The notes under the pieces are model-generated. The model worked only from the letters and a program-made list of their open reading frames with translations, searched no databases and was not told where the DNA came from. Both the position numbers and the translations under genes were made by a program. From CAMAVH01 sp036500145 (GTDB lineage: Bacteria > Pseudomonadota > Alphaproteobacteria > SMXQ01), in NCBI GenBank assembly GCA_036500145.1, contig DASYCO010000078.1, forward strand, positions 1-64,000: a stretch of 64,000 nucleotides of DNA. Direction: 5' to 3'. Numbering within the stretch: position 1 is the stretch's first letter; every line of letters starts with the position of its first letter. Positions 50,783 to 59,792 of the stretch are shown in pieces.

Positions 50783-51099
50783 TCGGCATTTCGCCAATGC
50801 CCCTCTCTTCATCCTGACATTTCGAGTCAAGCAGATCCTGTCGCATCAGACCTTGGTCTGATCGGCGTCGGACCTTTGCCGAGCATCTTCCGACCGCAGT
50901 CCATCTGGCGGGTGGCTTGCCTCTCTTCAATAATGATTTCGCCTGACGACGAGTTTCGGCTGCGTGCCGAAGTCGCGCATGGCCGACTGACCGTAATGCG
51001 CCGATGGCGCGGATAGGCCGCTAGGGGCCGGAACGAACTCTGTTTTCAATTGGTCCGAAGCCTGCGGGCTCTTCGGCGGAACGTGGCAGGAGACGCAAA
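50783..51099. promoter_or_regulatory. Intergenic region before the RTX peroxidase
   Basis: This 317-bp gap holds no supported gene. Just after the regulator's stop, GGCATT (50785-50790) and AATGCC (50796-50801) form a weak six-pair stem followed by CCCCTCTCTTC, perhaps a partial terminator. An AT-rich stretch, CTTCAATAATGATTTC (50925-50940), is the most promoter-like DNA. The dyad at 50845-50862 is listed separately. CAGGAG (51087-51092) is the ribosome-binding site of the peroxidase. Confidence 0.45.
50845..50862. promoter_or_regulatory. Perfect 18-bp inverted repeat, candidate operator
   Basis: ATCAGACC-TT-GGTCTGAT is a flawless palindrome with eight-base arms and a two-base centre, 238 bp before the peroxidase start. 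The loop is too short for an RNA terminator, and the size matches the half-site spacing of dimeric regulators. The LuxR-type regulator encoded immediately upstream is the first candidate to bind it. Confidence 0.55.
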
Positions 51100-54000
51100 A
51101 TGGTCAGTTACATCAAGAGCGACCTGGAATTCATCCTCGCGCAGATCAAGATCGCGGAGGCGCATGCCGCAGGCCAGCCTCTCTTTGGCCCGGATGGCCT
51201 GGTGCCGGCCTACAACATCAGCTGGGGCCTGCGCACCGTCGACGGCACCTACAACCATCTTCTGCCCGGGCAGGAAAAATGGGGCGCTGCGGACGTGCCG
51301 TTTCCCGAACAGCTCGGCACGCAATTCCGCACGGCGGAGCCCGTTCCGCCGGGCTTCGGCCCGCCCGGCATCACCACCTACGCGCCCTCGAACAATCCCA
51401 ATTCGCTCGTATTCGACTCGAGCCTGCGCACGATCTCCAACCTGATCGTCGACCAGACCCTCGGCAATCCCTCCGCGATCCTGGAGGGCCTCCAGCGCGC
51501 CGGCGCCGATCCTGCGAATCAGCTGGCCGACCTCGCGGCGATCACTGCGATCTACCAGACCTTCAAGCCATCCTCCGACGCCGAATATCAGGCGCGGGTC
51601 GTCCTGCAGAATGCCGAGGCTGCGGCCAACGTGCTGAGCGACGGCGATCCCAATACGCCGCCGAGCCCGGCGGAAGCGGCGGCGCTGCTCGTGGTGGCGG
51701 AAGCCGCCGCGGCCCATGCGCTCGCCAATGCCGATCTCGAGGCGGCGCGTGCCGTCCGTGACGACGCGGTCGCCACTTTCGGCATCGAGATGGACGGCGA
51801 CAACGTCCATCTGCCCAACATTTCGCCCGACCTCGGCTTGTCGGCCTCGTTCAATTCCTGGTTCACGCTGTTCGGGCAGTTCTTCGACCATGGCCTCGAC
51901 CTGGTCAACAAGGGGGGCAGCGGCACGGTGTTCATCCCGCTGCAGCCGGACGATCCGCTCTACGTCGAAGGCAGCCAGACCAACTTCATGGTGCTGACCC
52001 GTGCCACGGTTTCCGCCGGCACGGACGGCGTGATGGGCACGTCGGACGACGTCCGCCCCGTCAACACCACGACGGCCTACGTCGACCAGAACCAGACCTA
52101 CAGCTCCCATTCGTCCCATCAGGTCTTCCTGCGCCAGTATGAAGTGAACGCGGACGGCCATCCGGTCTCCACCGGCAAGCTCATCGAGGGCGCGAACGGC
52201 GGCATGGCGACATGGGGCGAGGTCAAGGCCCAGGCCCTGATGCTCGGCATCCTCCTGACCGACCAGGACGTCGGCAACGTCCCGCTGCTGAGGACCGACC
52301 AGTACGGCAACTTCATTCCCAATGCCGCCGGCTACGCCCAGGTGATCACCGGGATCGGCGCCGATGGCATCCCGAACACGGCGGACGACGTCGTGATCTC
52401 GGGCACCCCGGGCAGTCCCGTCGCCCTGACGGCGGCGGTCCGGACGGGCCACGCCTTCCTCGCCGACATCGCGCATGATGCCGTGCCGAACGGCCTCGCC
52501 GACGGCGACATCGAGATCGGGCTGGCCAATCCCGGCAACGGCTCGGCCGTCTACGACAACGAGCTCCTGGATGCCCACTTCATGGCGGGTGACGGCCGCG
52601 TCAACGAGAACATCGGCCTGACGGCGGTCCACCACGTGTTCCATGCGGAGCACAATCGCCTGGTCGAGCATACCAAGGCGGTCACGCTCGCGGACGCCCA
52701 GGCGATGCTTGCCGGCGGCGCGACGCAGGCAGATGCCGTGGCTTTCCTGAACGAATGGCTCGCGGTCGACGTTGCCGCCGTTCCCGCCTCGCTGGCGGGG
52801 CTGACATGGGACGGCGAACGGCTGTTCCAGGCGGCGAAGTTCGGCACCGAGATGCAGTACCAGCACCTGGTGTTCGAGGAGTTCGCCCGCAAGATCCAGC
52901 CGAACATCAACGTCTTCCTCGTGCCTGACGGGTTCGACGTCACCATCAATCCGGACATCGTGGCCGAGTTCGCCCATGTGGTGTACCGCTTCGGCCATTC
53001 GATGCTGACGGAAACCATCGACCGGTTCGACACCAGCTTCACGGACAAGGACATCGGCCTGATCCAGGGCTTCCTCAACCCTGTGGCCTTCGACAACGGC
53101 CATGCCATGCTCGACGGCCTCGCGGCTGGCGACATCATCCGCGGCATGACCCGCCAGGTCGGCAACGAGATCGACGAGTTCGTCACCAGCGCGCTGCGCA
53201 ACAACCTGCTGGGCTTGCCGCTCGACCTGGCGACGATCAACCTGGCGCGCGGACGCGACACCGGCGTCCCCTCGCTCAACGCGGCGCGCCGCGACTTCTA
53301 CGAGGCGACGAACGACGCGGCCGAGCTCAAGCCCTATGAGAGCTGGGTGGACTTCGCCGGCAACCTGAAGAACGAAGCCTCGATCATCAACTTCATCGCG
53401 GCTTACGGCCTGCACCCGGACATCCTCGCCGAGACGACGATCGAGGGAAAGCGCGCCGTGGCCATGGCCATCATCTTCGGCACGTCGCAGTCGATCGCCG
53501 ATGATCCCAATACCCCCGCGAACGAGGCGCGGACCATTGAGGTGCCTGCCGACGCCGTGGACTTCCTCAATAGCGAGGGTGCCTGGAGCAGCGGGGCGAA
53601 CGGCGTGACGACGACGGGCCTCGACAACGTCGATCTCTGGATCGGCGGCTTGGCGGAGAAGATCCTGCCGTTCGGCGGCATGCTCGGCTCGACCTTCAAC
53701 TTCGTCTTCGAGACGCAGATGGAGAAGCTGCAGAATGGCGACCGCTTCTACTACCTGCAGCGTCTCGACGGCCTGCATCTGTTCGGCGAGATGGAAGGCA
53801 ATTCCTTCGCCGCGCTGATCATGCGCAACACCGATGCGACGCATCTGCCGTCCGACGTCTTCTCGACGCCGGGCCTCATCCTCGAGGTCGACCGGACCCG
53901 GCAGTACAATCCGGGCCTTGGCGAGACGGCCGGCGCGGACGGCATCCTGGAGGACGATCCGAACACCGCGCAGAACGAGGCGGCTGACAATCTCGGCAAC

Positions 54001-57000
54001 GACCCGCTGGGCGGCTCGATCCTGACGCCGCTGGTCATCCGCAACAATCCGGCCACGGTCGGGCCGGACACGAACTACCTGCGCTACACGGGCGACCAGC
54101 ACGTGGTCCTCGGCGGCACGGATGGCGCCGACATCATCGTTTCCAGCGAGGGTGACGACACCATCTTCGGCGATGCCGGCAACGACAACCTGGAGGGCGG
54201 CGCCGGCAACGACATCATCAACGGCGGCGACGGCGACGACATCATCCGCGACCTTGGCGGCGACGAGAACATCAAGGCGGGCGCCGGCAACGACGTCGTC
54301 CATGCCGGCCCGGGCCTCGACCTGGTCCTGGGCGGGTCCGGCCAGGATTTCGTCGTGCTCGGCACCGACATGGGATCGGAAGTCTTCGGCGGCGAGGGAA
54401 ACGACTTCATCCTCGGCAACAAGAACGCCGAGCGCATCCTCGGCAACGAAGGCGACGACTGGATCGAGACCGGCACCTTCGACGGCGCCCCCGGCGACAA
54501 CTTCGACGAAATCTTCGCCCGCGACAGCATCCGCGGAAATGACGTCTTCCTCGGCGACGGCGGCTTCGACGAGTTCATCGGCGAGGGCGGCGACGACATC
54601 ATGGTCGGCAGCCCCGGCGTCGGCAAGATGATCGGCATGTCCGGATTCGACTGGTCCATCTACAAGGACAACACCGTCGGCACCAACGCCGACCTGCTGC
54701 GCGAGGCGTTCGATGCGGCTCCCATACCGCCGTCGAATTCGGCGCTCGACGTCTACGAAGCGGTGGAAGGCCTGTCCGGCTCGGCCTTCGACGACATCCT
54801 CCTGGGCTCCGAGGACGACGCCACGACGATGCTGCCGCTCGCGCAGGGCGGTTCGTCCGGCTATCTCGGCAGCGCGCTCGACGCGCAGGGCATCCAGCTC
54901 ATTTCCGGCCTGCAGGGCGTCCTGGGCGCTGGGGTGACCTCGTTCGCGACCGGCAACATCATCCTCGGCGGCGACGGCAACGACCTGATCGAAGGCCGTG
55001 GCGGCGACGACATCATCGACGGCGACAAGTGGCTGAACGTGCGCATCAGCGTCCGCGCCAACATCGACGGCACGGGCGTTGAGATCGACAGCGCCGACAA
55101 GATGACGGAACTTGTCGTCCAGATGTTCAACCGCACCTACAACCCCGGTCAGCTGCAGATCGTCCGTGAGATACTGACGGCGGACGGCACGGGAGACATC
55201 GACACCGCCCGCTTCAGCGGCAACCTGAGCGACTACACGGTCACGCAGCTCAGCCCGACGAGCGTGCGGCTCGTCGACAACCGCGGGATCGACAGCACGA
55301 CGATCGGCGACGTGGTGACCAACGTCGAGGCTTTCCAGTTCCTCGACGGCACCGTGAGCTTCCGCCAACTCGTGAATCTGGCGCCGGAAATCACCACGAA
55401 TGCGGGAAATCCGGTGACGCTCAGCGTCAACGAGAACACGGCGGCGGCCACGCTCGTCCTCGACGTGAACGCCACGGATCCGAATGTGGGCGACGTCCTG
55501 GCCTGGTCGATCACGGGCGGCAATGCCCAGGGCCTGTTCACGATCAATGCCGCGACCGGCGTGATCAGCCTGGCGGCGTCTCCGGACTATGAGGCGCTGC
55601 TGGCGCTGGGGGCGACGGGCCAGGTGCTCACGGTCTCCGTCACCGACGGCCTTCTGACCGACACGCTGCAGGTCACCGTGAACATCGCGGACGTGCAGGA
55701 AGGGCCGGTGGTGACGGGCCCCGCAACGCTCGTCGCCTCGACGGAGGACATGCTCCGCACCATCACGGTGGCGGAGCTGACCGCCAACGCGACGGGCGTC
55801 GGCGTCCTCTCGATCCAGAACCTGACGGCTTCGTCGGGCACCCTGGTCACCAACCCGGACGGCAGCTGGACGCTGACCCCGACCCTGAACGACGATACGG
55901 CGGTCACCTTGACCTACAATATCGTCGACTCGACGGGCAGCACGCCGACCACGGCCTCCCTCGATCTCCTGGGAATGCCGGACCTGACCGGCACCGGCGG
56001 CGCGAATACGCTGAACGGCAACGGAACAGCGCAGCAGTTCCATGCCAACGGCGGCAATGACGACATCAGCGGCGCCGGCGGCAACGACATCATCTTCGGC
56101 GATGCTGGAAATGACGAGGCCGCTGGCGGCACCGGCAACGACATCTTCGTCGCGACCATCAACGACAACAACGACGAATACAACGGCGGCGCCGACATCG
56201 ATACCTACAACCTGGCCAGAACCTCGGCCAACGCGACGATCAACCTGACGACCGGCACGGCCTCCAGCACGCAGACCGGCAACGATACGCTGGTCTCGGT
56301 CGAGAACGTCGTCGGCAGCCGGGGCGCCAACACCATCACCGGCAGCACCGCCGACAATCGCCTGGAAGGCGGCTTCGGCAATGACGTCATCAACGGGGCC
56401 GGCGGCAACGACACGCTGATCGGCGGCTTCGGCAACGACACTTTCAACTATGCCATGGGTGGCGGCGCCGACTCGGTGGACGGCGGGCTCGGCACCGACA
56501 TCCTGAACGTCACCGGCAGCGGCGTCAGCGAGACGCTCGACGTCGTCTACAACGGGACGTCGCTGACCCAGGTGGCGGGCGGCGCGGTCGTCGGAGTGGA
56601 GACCGTCAACGCCAACCTCTCGACCGGCACCGACACGCTGTCCTACGCCGGCACGGCGGCGGCCAACGGGGTCACGGTCAACTTGGGGGCGGCGACGCCG
56701 ACAGCGTCGGGCTTCGCCAGCATCCTCGGCGTCGAGAACGTCACCGGCGGCGCGGGCAACGACAGCATCACGGGCACTGCGGCCGTGAACGTCCTGCTCG
56801 GCGGCGCCGGGACGGATACGCTGACGGGCGGCGGGGCCGACGACGAGCTGAGCGGCGGCACCGGCGTCGACAACCTGTTCGGCGGCACCGGCAACGACGA
56901 CTTCAACTTCGCTGACGGCGACACCGGCCTCGGCGTGGCCAACCGCGACGTCATCCGGGACTTCGCGGCCGGCGACGACATCGACTTGTCGGCGATGGAC

Positions 57001-57246
57001 GCGAACACCACGACGGGCGGCAACGGCACGTTCAACTTCATCGGCACGGCCGCCTTCAGCGACAGCAACGGCTCGGCGACCCTGGCGAACGGACAGGTGC
57101 GCTACACGCAGGTCGACACGGACGGCGTCGGCGGCGTGGACTCGACCTTGGTCCAGGGCAATGTGAACAACGCTCTGGCCGCCGACTTTGAAATCCTCCT
57201 CCAGGGCTATACGGGAACCCTGGTGGCGGGAGATTTCATTCTGTAA
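51100..57246 (+). CDS. Secreted RTX protein with animal-type haem peroxidase domain
   Basis: A 2,048-residue protein. Residues about 220-960 are a peroxidase-cyclooxygenase superfamily domain: the distal His is in FGQFFDHGLD (His264), the proximal His in YRFGHSMLTE (His633), and TINLARGRDTGVPSLNAAR is the family's NxxRGRDxGxPxYN segment. RTX GGxGxDxxx repeats occupy about 1005-1195 and again about 1285-1310, a cadherin-like domain about 1425-1535, a second Ig/cadherin-like segment about 1535-1625, and more RTX repeats about 1630-1950. The tail (DVIRDFAAGDDIDLSAMD, then TLVAGDFIL) is a type I secretion signal. No N-terminal signal peptide. It would be exported unfolded, bind calcium outside the cell and probably oxidise halides or phenols with hydrogen peroxide. 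Whether haem is loaded after secretion is not known. Confidence 0.92.
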   Translation: MVSYIKSDLEFILAQIKIAEAHAAGQPLFGPDGLVPAYNISWGLRTVDGTYNHLLPGQEKWGAADVPFPEQLGTQFRTAEPVPPGFGPPGITTYAPSNNPNSLVFDSSLRTISNLIVDQTLGNPSAILEGLQRAGADPANQLADLAAITAIYQTFKPSSDAEYQARVVLQNAEAAANVLSDGDPNTPPSPAEAAALLVVAEAAAAHALANADLEAARAVRDDAVATFGIEMDGDNVHLPNISPDLGLSASFNSWFTLFGQFFDHGLDLVNKGGSGTVFIPLQPDDPLYVEGSQTNFMVLTRATVSAGTDGVMGTSDDVRPVNTTTAYVDQNQTYSSHSSHQVFLRQYEVNADGHPVSTGKLIEGANGGMATWGEVKAQALMLGILLTDQDVGNVPLLRTDQYGNFIPNAAGYAQVITGIGADGIPNTADDVVISGTPGSPVALTAAVRTGHAFLADIAHDAVPNGLADGDIEIGLANPGNGSAVYDNELLDAHFMAGDGRVNENIGLTAVHHVFHAEHNRLVEHTKAVTLADAQAMLAGGATQADAVAFLNEWLAVDVAAVPASLAGLTWDGERLFQAAKFGTEMQYQHLVFEEFARKIQPNINVFLVPDGFDVTINPDIVAEFAHVVYRFGHSMLTETIDRFDTSFTDKDIGLIQGFLNPVAFDNGHAMLDGLAAGDIIRGMTRQVGNEIDEFVTSALRNNLLGLPLDLATINLARGRDTGVPSLNAARRDFYEATNDAAELKPYESWVDFAGNLKNEASIINFIAAYGLHPDILAETTIEGKRAVAMAIIFGTSQSIADDPNTPANEARTIEVPADAVDFLNSEGAWSSGANGVTTTGLDNVDLWIGGLAEKILPFGGMLGSTFNFVFETQMEKLQNGDRFYYLQRLDGLHLFGEMEGNSFAALIMRNTDATHLPSDVFSTPGLILEVDRTRQYNPGLGETAGADGILEDDPNTAQNEAADNLGNDPLGGSILTPLVIRNNPATVGPDTNYLRYTGDQHVVLGGTDGADIIVSSEGDDTIFGDAGNDNLEGGAGNDIINGGDGDDIIRDLGGDENIKAGAGNDVVHAGPGLDLVLGGSGQDFVVLGTDMGSEVFGGEGNDFILGNKNAERILGNEGDDWIETGTFDGAPGDNFDEIFARDSIRGNDVFLGDGGFDEFIGEGGDDIMVGSPGVGKMIGMSGFDWSIYKDNTVGTNADLLREAFDAAPIPPSNSALDVYEAVEGLSGSAFDDILLGSEDDATTMLPLAQGGSSGYLGSALDAQGIQLISGLQGVLGAGVTSFATGNIILGGDGNDLIEGRGGDDIIDGDKWLNVRISVRANIDGTGVEIDSADKMTELVVQMFNRTYNPGQLQIVREILTADGTGDIDTARFSGNLSDYTVTQLSPTSVRLVDNRGIDSTTIGDVVTNVEAFQFLDGTVSFRQLVNLAPEITTNAGNPVTLSVNENTAAATLVLDVNATDPNVGDVLAWSITGGNAQGLFTINAATGVISLAASPDYEALLALGATGQVLTVSVTDGLLTDTLQVTVNIADVQEGPVVTGPATLVASTEDMLRTITVAELTANATGVGVLSIQNLTASSGTLVTNPDGSWTLTPTLNDDTAVTLTYNIVDSTGSTPTTASLDLLGMPDLTGTGGANTLNGNGTAQQFHANGGNDDISGAGGNDIIFGDAGNDEAAGGTGNDIFVATINDNNDEYNGGADIDTYNLARTSANATINLTTGTASSTQTGNDTLVSVENVVGSRGANTITGSTADNRLEGGFGNDVINGAGGNDTLIGGFGNDTFNYAMGGGADSVDGGLGTDILNVTGSGVSETLDVVYNGTSLTQVAGGAVVGVETVNANLSTGTDTLSYAGTAAANGVTVNLGAATPTASGFASILGVENVTGGAGNDSITGTAAVNVLLGGAGTDTLTGGGADDELSGGTGVDNLFGGTGNDDFNFADGDTGLGVANRDVIRDFAAGDDIDLSAMDANTTTGGNGTFNFIGTAAFSDSNGSATLANGQVRYTQVDTDGVGGVDSTLVQGNVNNALAADFEILLQGYTGTLVAGDFIL
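54112..54630 (+). repeat. RTX calcium-binding repeat block 1
   Basis: Tandem 27-base units encoding GGxGxDxxx nonapeptides, from GGTDGADII through EGGAGNDIINGGDGDDII and on to FIGEGGDDIM. The periodic GGC-GGC-GAC/AAC-GAC pattern is visible in the DNA itself. Each pair of turns binds calcium ions in a parallel beta-roll. Confidence 0.85.
55996..56915 (+). repeat. RTX calcium-binding repeat block 2
   Basis: Three clusters of degenerate 27-base RTX units: NGGNDDISGAGGNDIIFGD (around 56050-56140), LEGGFGNDVINGAGGNDTL (around 56360-56440) and LLGGAGTDTLTGGGADDEL (around 56790-56900). They are separated by beta-rich spacers with the SVENVVG/GVENVTG phrases common between RTX blocks. The block ends shortly before the secretion tail. 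Confidence 0.8.
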
Positions 57247-57269
57247 GCGGAGAGCCCCCTTCCGCTGGG

Positions 57270-57299
57270 ATTGAGGCGCCCCCGTTCGGGCGCCTCAAT
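57270..57299. terminator. Bidirectional hairpin terminator
   Basis: ATTGAGGCGCCC and GGGCGCCTCAAT form a perfect 12-pair stem with a six-base loop, 24 bp after the peroxidase stop and 37 bp from the convergent ICMT-like gene. No long T-run follows on either strand, but strength and position between converging genes make a shared terminator likely. Confidence 0.7.
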
Positions 57300-57335
57300 A
57301 CTGCGTGCCGGAGGCTTAGGCCCAGGCTAGGGCGA

Positions 57336-57812
57336 TCAAAGCACGCCCGGGATCCAGCGCTTCACGCGCGCCTTGTAGGCGACGTAGTCGGTTCCGAAGC
57401 AGGCTTCGAGGCGCGCTTCGTCCTCGATCACCCGTTTCTGGAACCAGAAGAGGTGAAACACCACCAGCCCCACCGCGAACCAGGACTGGAAGGTGATCGC
57501 GAGCCCCGTCATGAAGATCAGGTGGCCGAGATACATCGGGTTGCGCACCCAGCGATAGGGGCCGACGTTCAGGATGCGGTCGGGCGGCACCTCGATGCCC
57601 GGGCCGCCGCCGCCGAAGCGCTCGCGGTAGTTGCCGACGAGGCGGTACTGCAGGTAGCCCCACAGAAGCAGCGGCAGGCCCCAGGGAATGATCGCGATGT
57701 CCCGGCCGTAGAGCGCGAGCTCGATCGCGACGACGCACAGGGGATAGACGACGAAGGTCCGGCGCGATGTGCTCTGGAGCCATCGGCTGAAGCTTCTCTT
57801 GGCGTTTGCCAT
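57336..57812 (-). CDS. Isoprenylcysteine carboxyl methyltransferase-like membrane protein
   Basis: A 158-residue protein with three to four membrane helices (VVYPLCVVAIELALYG; IIPWGLPLLLWGYLQ; LGHLIFMTGLAITFQSW; FAVGLVVFHLFWF). The ICMT/PEMT signature is clear: GPYRWVRNPMYLGHLI followed by a KRVIEDEARLEACFGTDY-like segment, with conserved Arg, Asn, Pro and paired Glu residues that bind SAM and the acceptor. Bacterial members methylate lipids, quinones or amines and are rarely assigned a substrate. An alternative frame is out of phase with these motifs. It lies 23 bp after the YciI gene on the same strand. Confidence 0.85.
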   Translation of the reverse strand: MANAKRSFSRWLQSTSRRTFVVYPLCVVAIELALYGRDIAIIPWGLPLLLWGYLQYRLVGNYRERFGGGGPGIEVPPDRILNVGPYRWVRNPMYLGHLIFMTGLAITFQSWFAVGLVVFHLFWFQKRVIEDEARLEACFGTDYVAYKARVKRWIPGVL

Positions 57813-57835
57813 GTTCTATGCCGATCCAGGCGCGT

Positions 57836-58264
57836 TCAGGCGCCGCCGATGGTGAAGGCGCGGCGGTCGACCGTCATGGTGCCATTGGTGAAGCTGATGC
57901 GGATGTTCATGTCGCCCTCGGTCCGCTGCCAGGGGATGAGCTTCATCGTCCGGTGGCCGGCCTTCGTGTAGGGCTCCTGGAAGGCGATCTGTTCGGCTTC
58001 CTTGCGCGAGTCGGCGCGCAGGATGAACATGCCGAAGCCAAGGTCCGTCTGTTCGTTCTCCTGGGCGTTTTCCAGCTTTCCCGCGCCGAAGATGCGCCCT
58101 TCGTTTTCGAGGCCGGCGAGGAACGTCTTGTGCGCGACGCGCAGCGTGTCCTTGGACGGGCTGCCCGCCGGCGGCGTCGGCACCACAGTCATGATGCAGA
58201 GGTAGCATTGCTCGCGGCTCAAAGGCCGCGTCATGTGGTCGGCGTCCTTGCTTGCGATCGACAT
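57836..58264 (-). CDS. YciI-family protein
   Basis: A 142-residue protein with AGGGAG before ATG. The ferredoxin-like YciI fold is recognised from CYLCIMTVVPT, HKTFLAGLENEGRIFGAGKL, an FGMFILRADSRKEAEQIAFQEPYTKAG segment and the characteristic C-terminal KLIPWQ. The usual His-Asp pair of YciI proteins (HxxxL at strand 1-helix 1, and D before the last strand) is present as AHKTFL and RADSRKEA. Family members include dehydrochlorinases and muconolactone isomerase-like enzymes, but most are unassigned. Lies 29 bp after the MFS transporter gene in the same orientation. Confidence 0.82.
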   Translation of the reverse strand: MSIASKDADHMTRPLSREQCYLCIMTVVPTPPAGSPSKDTLRVAHKTFLAGLENEGRIFGAGKLENAQENEQTDLGFGMFILRADSRKEAEQIAFQEPYTKAGHRTMKLIPWQRTEGDMNIRISFTNGTMTVDRRAFTIGGA

Positions 58265-58293
58265 AGGCTTACTCCCTGTTTCAGTTTTTGATT

Positions 58294-59505
58294 TCAGTCG
58301 GGGCCGCGCGGCATCATGCCGCGCCGGCTGAGCACCAGCATGACGCTTCCCACGATCAGCAGCAACACGCCGCCGGTGACCACGAAGCTCGCTTCGAGCC
58401 CGAGCAGGCCGACCACGGCGCCCATCAGGGGCGGCAGCAAGGTCTGCACCAGGCGGTTGAGCGAGATGCGCAGGCCCACCGAAATGCCCTGGCAGTCGGC
58501 GGGCACCGCCTTCGACGGGATCGAGATCATCAGCGGCTGCACCATGCCCTGGCACCAGCCGCGCAGGATGGAGGTGATCAGCAGGGGCTGGAAGGCCACC
58601 ATCAGCGGCGTCAGCATGATCGCCAGGATCGAGCCGATGACCGCCGAGTTGAGCAGGCGGATGCCGCCGATCCGGCGCATCAGCCGCGTCACGCCGACGG
58701 TTCCGGCCAGCGCGGTGACGTTCGAGACGGCGACGAGGATGCCGATCAAAGTGCCGCCGAGGCCGATCTTTTCCAGGTAGGCGATGTAAAATGAACTCTG
58801 GATCGCGCCGGTCGCGATGTTGAGGACCGAGCCGATGGCGACGACGGCGACCGCCGGAATGGCCAATAGGGCGAGGGCGCGGCTGTAGTCTTCGAGGCGA
58901 GGCACCACGTCGCGCAGGGTGAAGGGGCGGTCCTGCGGCTTCTCTTCGCCTGCGCGCTTCGGCAGAAGCAGCGCCGAGACGAGCAGCAGCACCGACCAGA
59001 GGAACATGATCCCGAATCCGCCCCATGGACCGAGGCTGTCCCAGGCAAAGCCGGCGACCAGCGGGCAGAAGAAGCCGCCGAAGCGGTTGCTGAAGCTGAG
59101 CCGCCCGATGAGCCGGGGATTGCCCATCATGGTCTGTCCGGCCACGGTCTGGGCGCCGACCCAGCTCATCGTCGTGGTCAGGCCGATGATCAATTGCAGG
59201 ATCACGGCGGCCCAGACCCAGGGCAGGACCGGAAACAGGATCGGAAGGAAGAGGCCGACGGCGGCGAAGAACAGCATCACCTGGCGGGCACCCAGGCGGT
59301 CCATCAACACGCCGCCATGAATCGACAGCAAAAAGGGGAGAAGCGAACGCGCGCCGATGACGAATCCGAACGCCAGCGCGGACGGATGCAGCGTCAGCAC
59401 CCACAGCGGCACGACCACCTGGCTCGCGCCGTCGCTGAACATCCCGGAGCCGTACAGAGCGAGCTGTGTGCGGAGAGGAATTTTTTGGCCCTGGTCTTCT
59501 ATCAT
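58294..59505 (-). CDS. Major facilitator superfamily transporter
   Basis: A 403-residue membrane protein with 12 predicted helices in two sets of six. The MFS loop 2-3 motif appears as GGVLMDRLGARQVML, with a fainter copy, VTRLMRRIGGIRLLN, at the start of the second half. Starts MIEDQGQKI. Substrate is not readable; the family includes drug, sugar and organic-acid carriers. It heads a minus-strand group with the YciI and ICMT-like genes, so it may import or expel a small aromatic or chlorinated compound handled by YciI, but this is conjecture. Confidence 0.88.
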   Translation of the reverse strand: MIEDQGQKIPLRTQLALYGSGMFSDGASQVVVPLWVLTLHPSALAFGFVIGARSLLPFLLSIHGGVLMDRLGARQVMLFFAAVGLFLPILFPVLPWVWAAVILQLIIGLTTTMSWVGAQTVAGQTMMGNPRLIGRLSFSNRFGGFFCPLVAGFAWDSLGPWGGFGIMFLWSVLLLVSALLLPKRAGEEKPQDRPFTLRDVVPRLEDYSRALALLAIPAVAVVAIGSVLNIATGAIQSSFYIAYLEKIGLGGTLIGILVAVSNVTALAGTVGVTRLMRRIGGIRLLNSAVIGSILAIMLTPLMVAFQPLLITSILRGWCQGMVQPLMISIPSKAVPADCQGISVGLRISLNRLVQTLLPPLMGAVVGLLGLEASFVVTGGVLLLIVGSVMLVLSRRGMMPRGPD

Positions 59506-59792
59506 TTTTCTTTCGGCCGAGGCTTGCGTCGTTGCGCAATGCGAAATTCGTTTTGCGGTGAAAGTCTGAAGCGCTTTCTAAACCTATTCGGCGGTTTTGT
59601 GGTGACGCTTTAAGCATCTCACTGTCATCCGCCCAGCGTCGTTGCTGTGGCGGCCAGAACCGCTAAAGGTGGAGCTGCGATGATGTGAGAAGGGCGCAGG
59701 CCATTCGGGCGCACGCCGGGAAAGGAGATGTCAGAGGCTCCCAGGAGCAGGCAGTTGCCGGCCCGCTCCTGGCGCGTCGTGGGGCTGGGCGG
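59506..59792. other. Intergenic gap between MFS and TctC genes
   Basis: About 290 bp without a supported gene. It should carry the promoter of the minus-strand MFS operon, and it holds the hairpin listed at 59741-59772. No other structure is evident. Confidence 0.4.
59741..59772 (-). terminator. Candidate terminator after TctC gene
   Basis: CCAGGAGC (59741-59748) pairs perfectly with GCTCCTGG (59765-59772); inside the 16-base loop GGCA and TGCC can pair further. It begins 20 bp after the TctC stop on the minus strand. No T-run, so efficiency is uncertain. Confidence 0.45.

Noticed and set aside
50785..50801. Hairpin GGCATT/AATGCC directly after the LuxR-type regulator as a firm terminator
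   Set aside because: Six pairs only and no T-run; kept as a comment in the intergenic entry but not called.
54112..54630. GC-rich tandem 27-base repeats considered as a CRISPR or minisatellite
   Set aside because: The unit is in frame and encodes the RTX nonapeptide, so it is a coding repeat of the secreted protein.
51046..56043. A 1,665-codon open frame on the minus strand opposite the RTX peroxidase
   Set aside because: The plus frame contains haem-peroxidase and RTX motifs. The antisense product is Arg/Val/Asp/Ala-rich, as expected from the GGC-GAC repeat pattern of GC-rich DNA, with no coherent domain.
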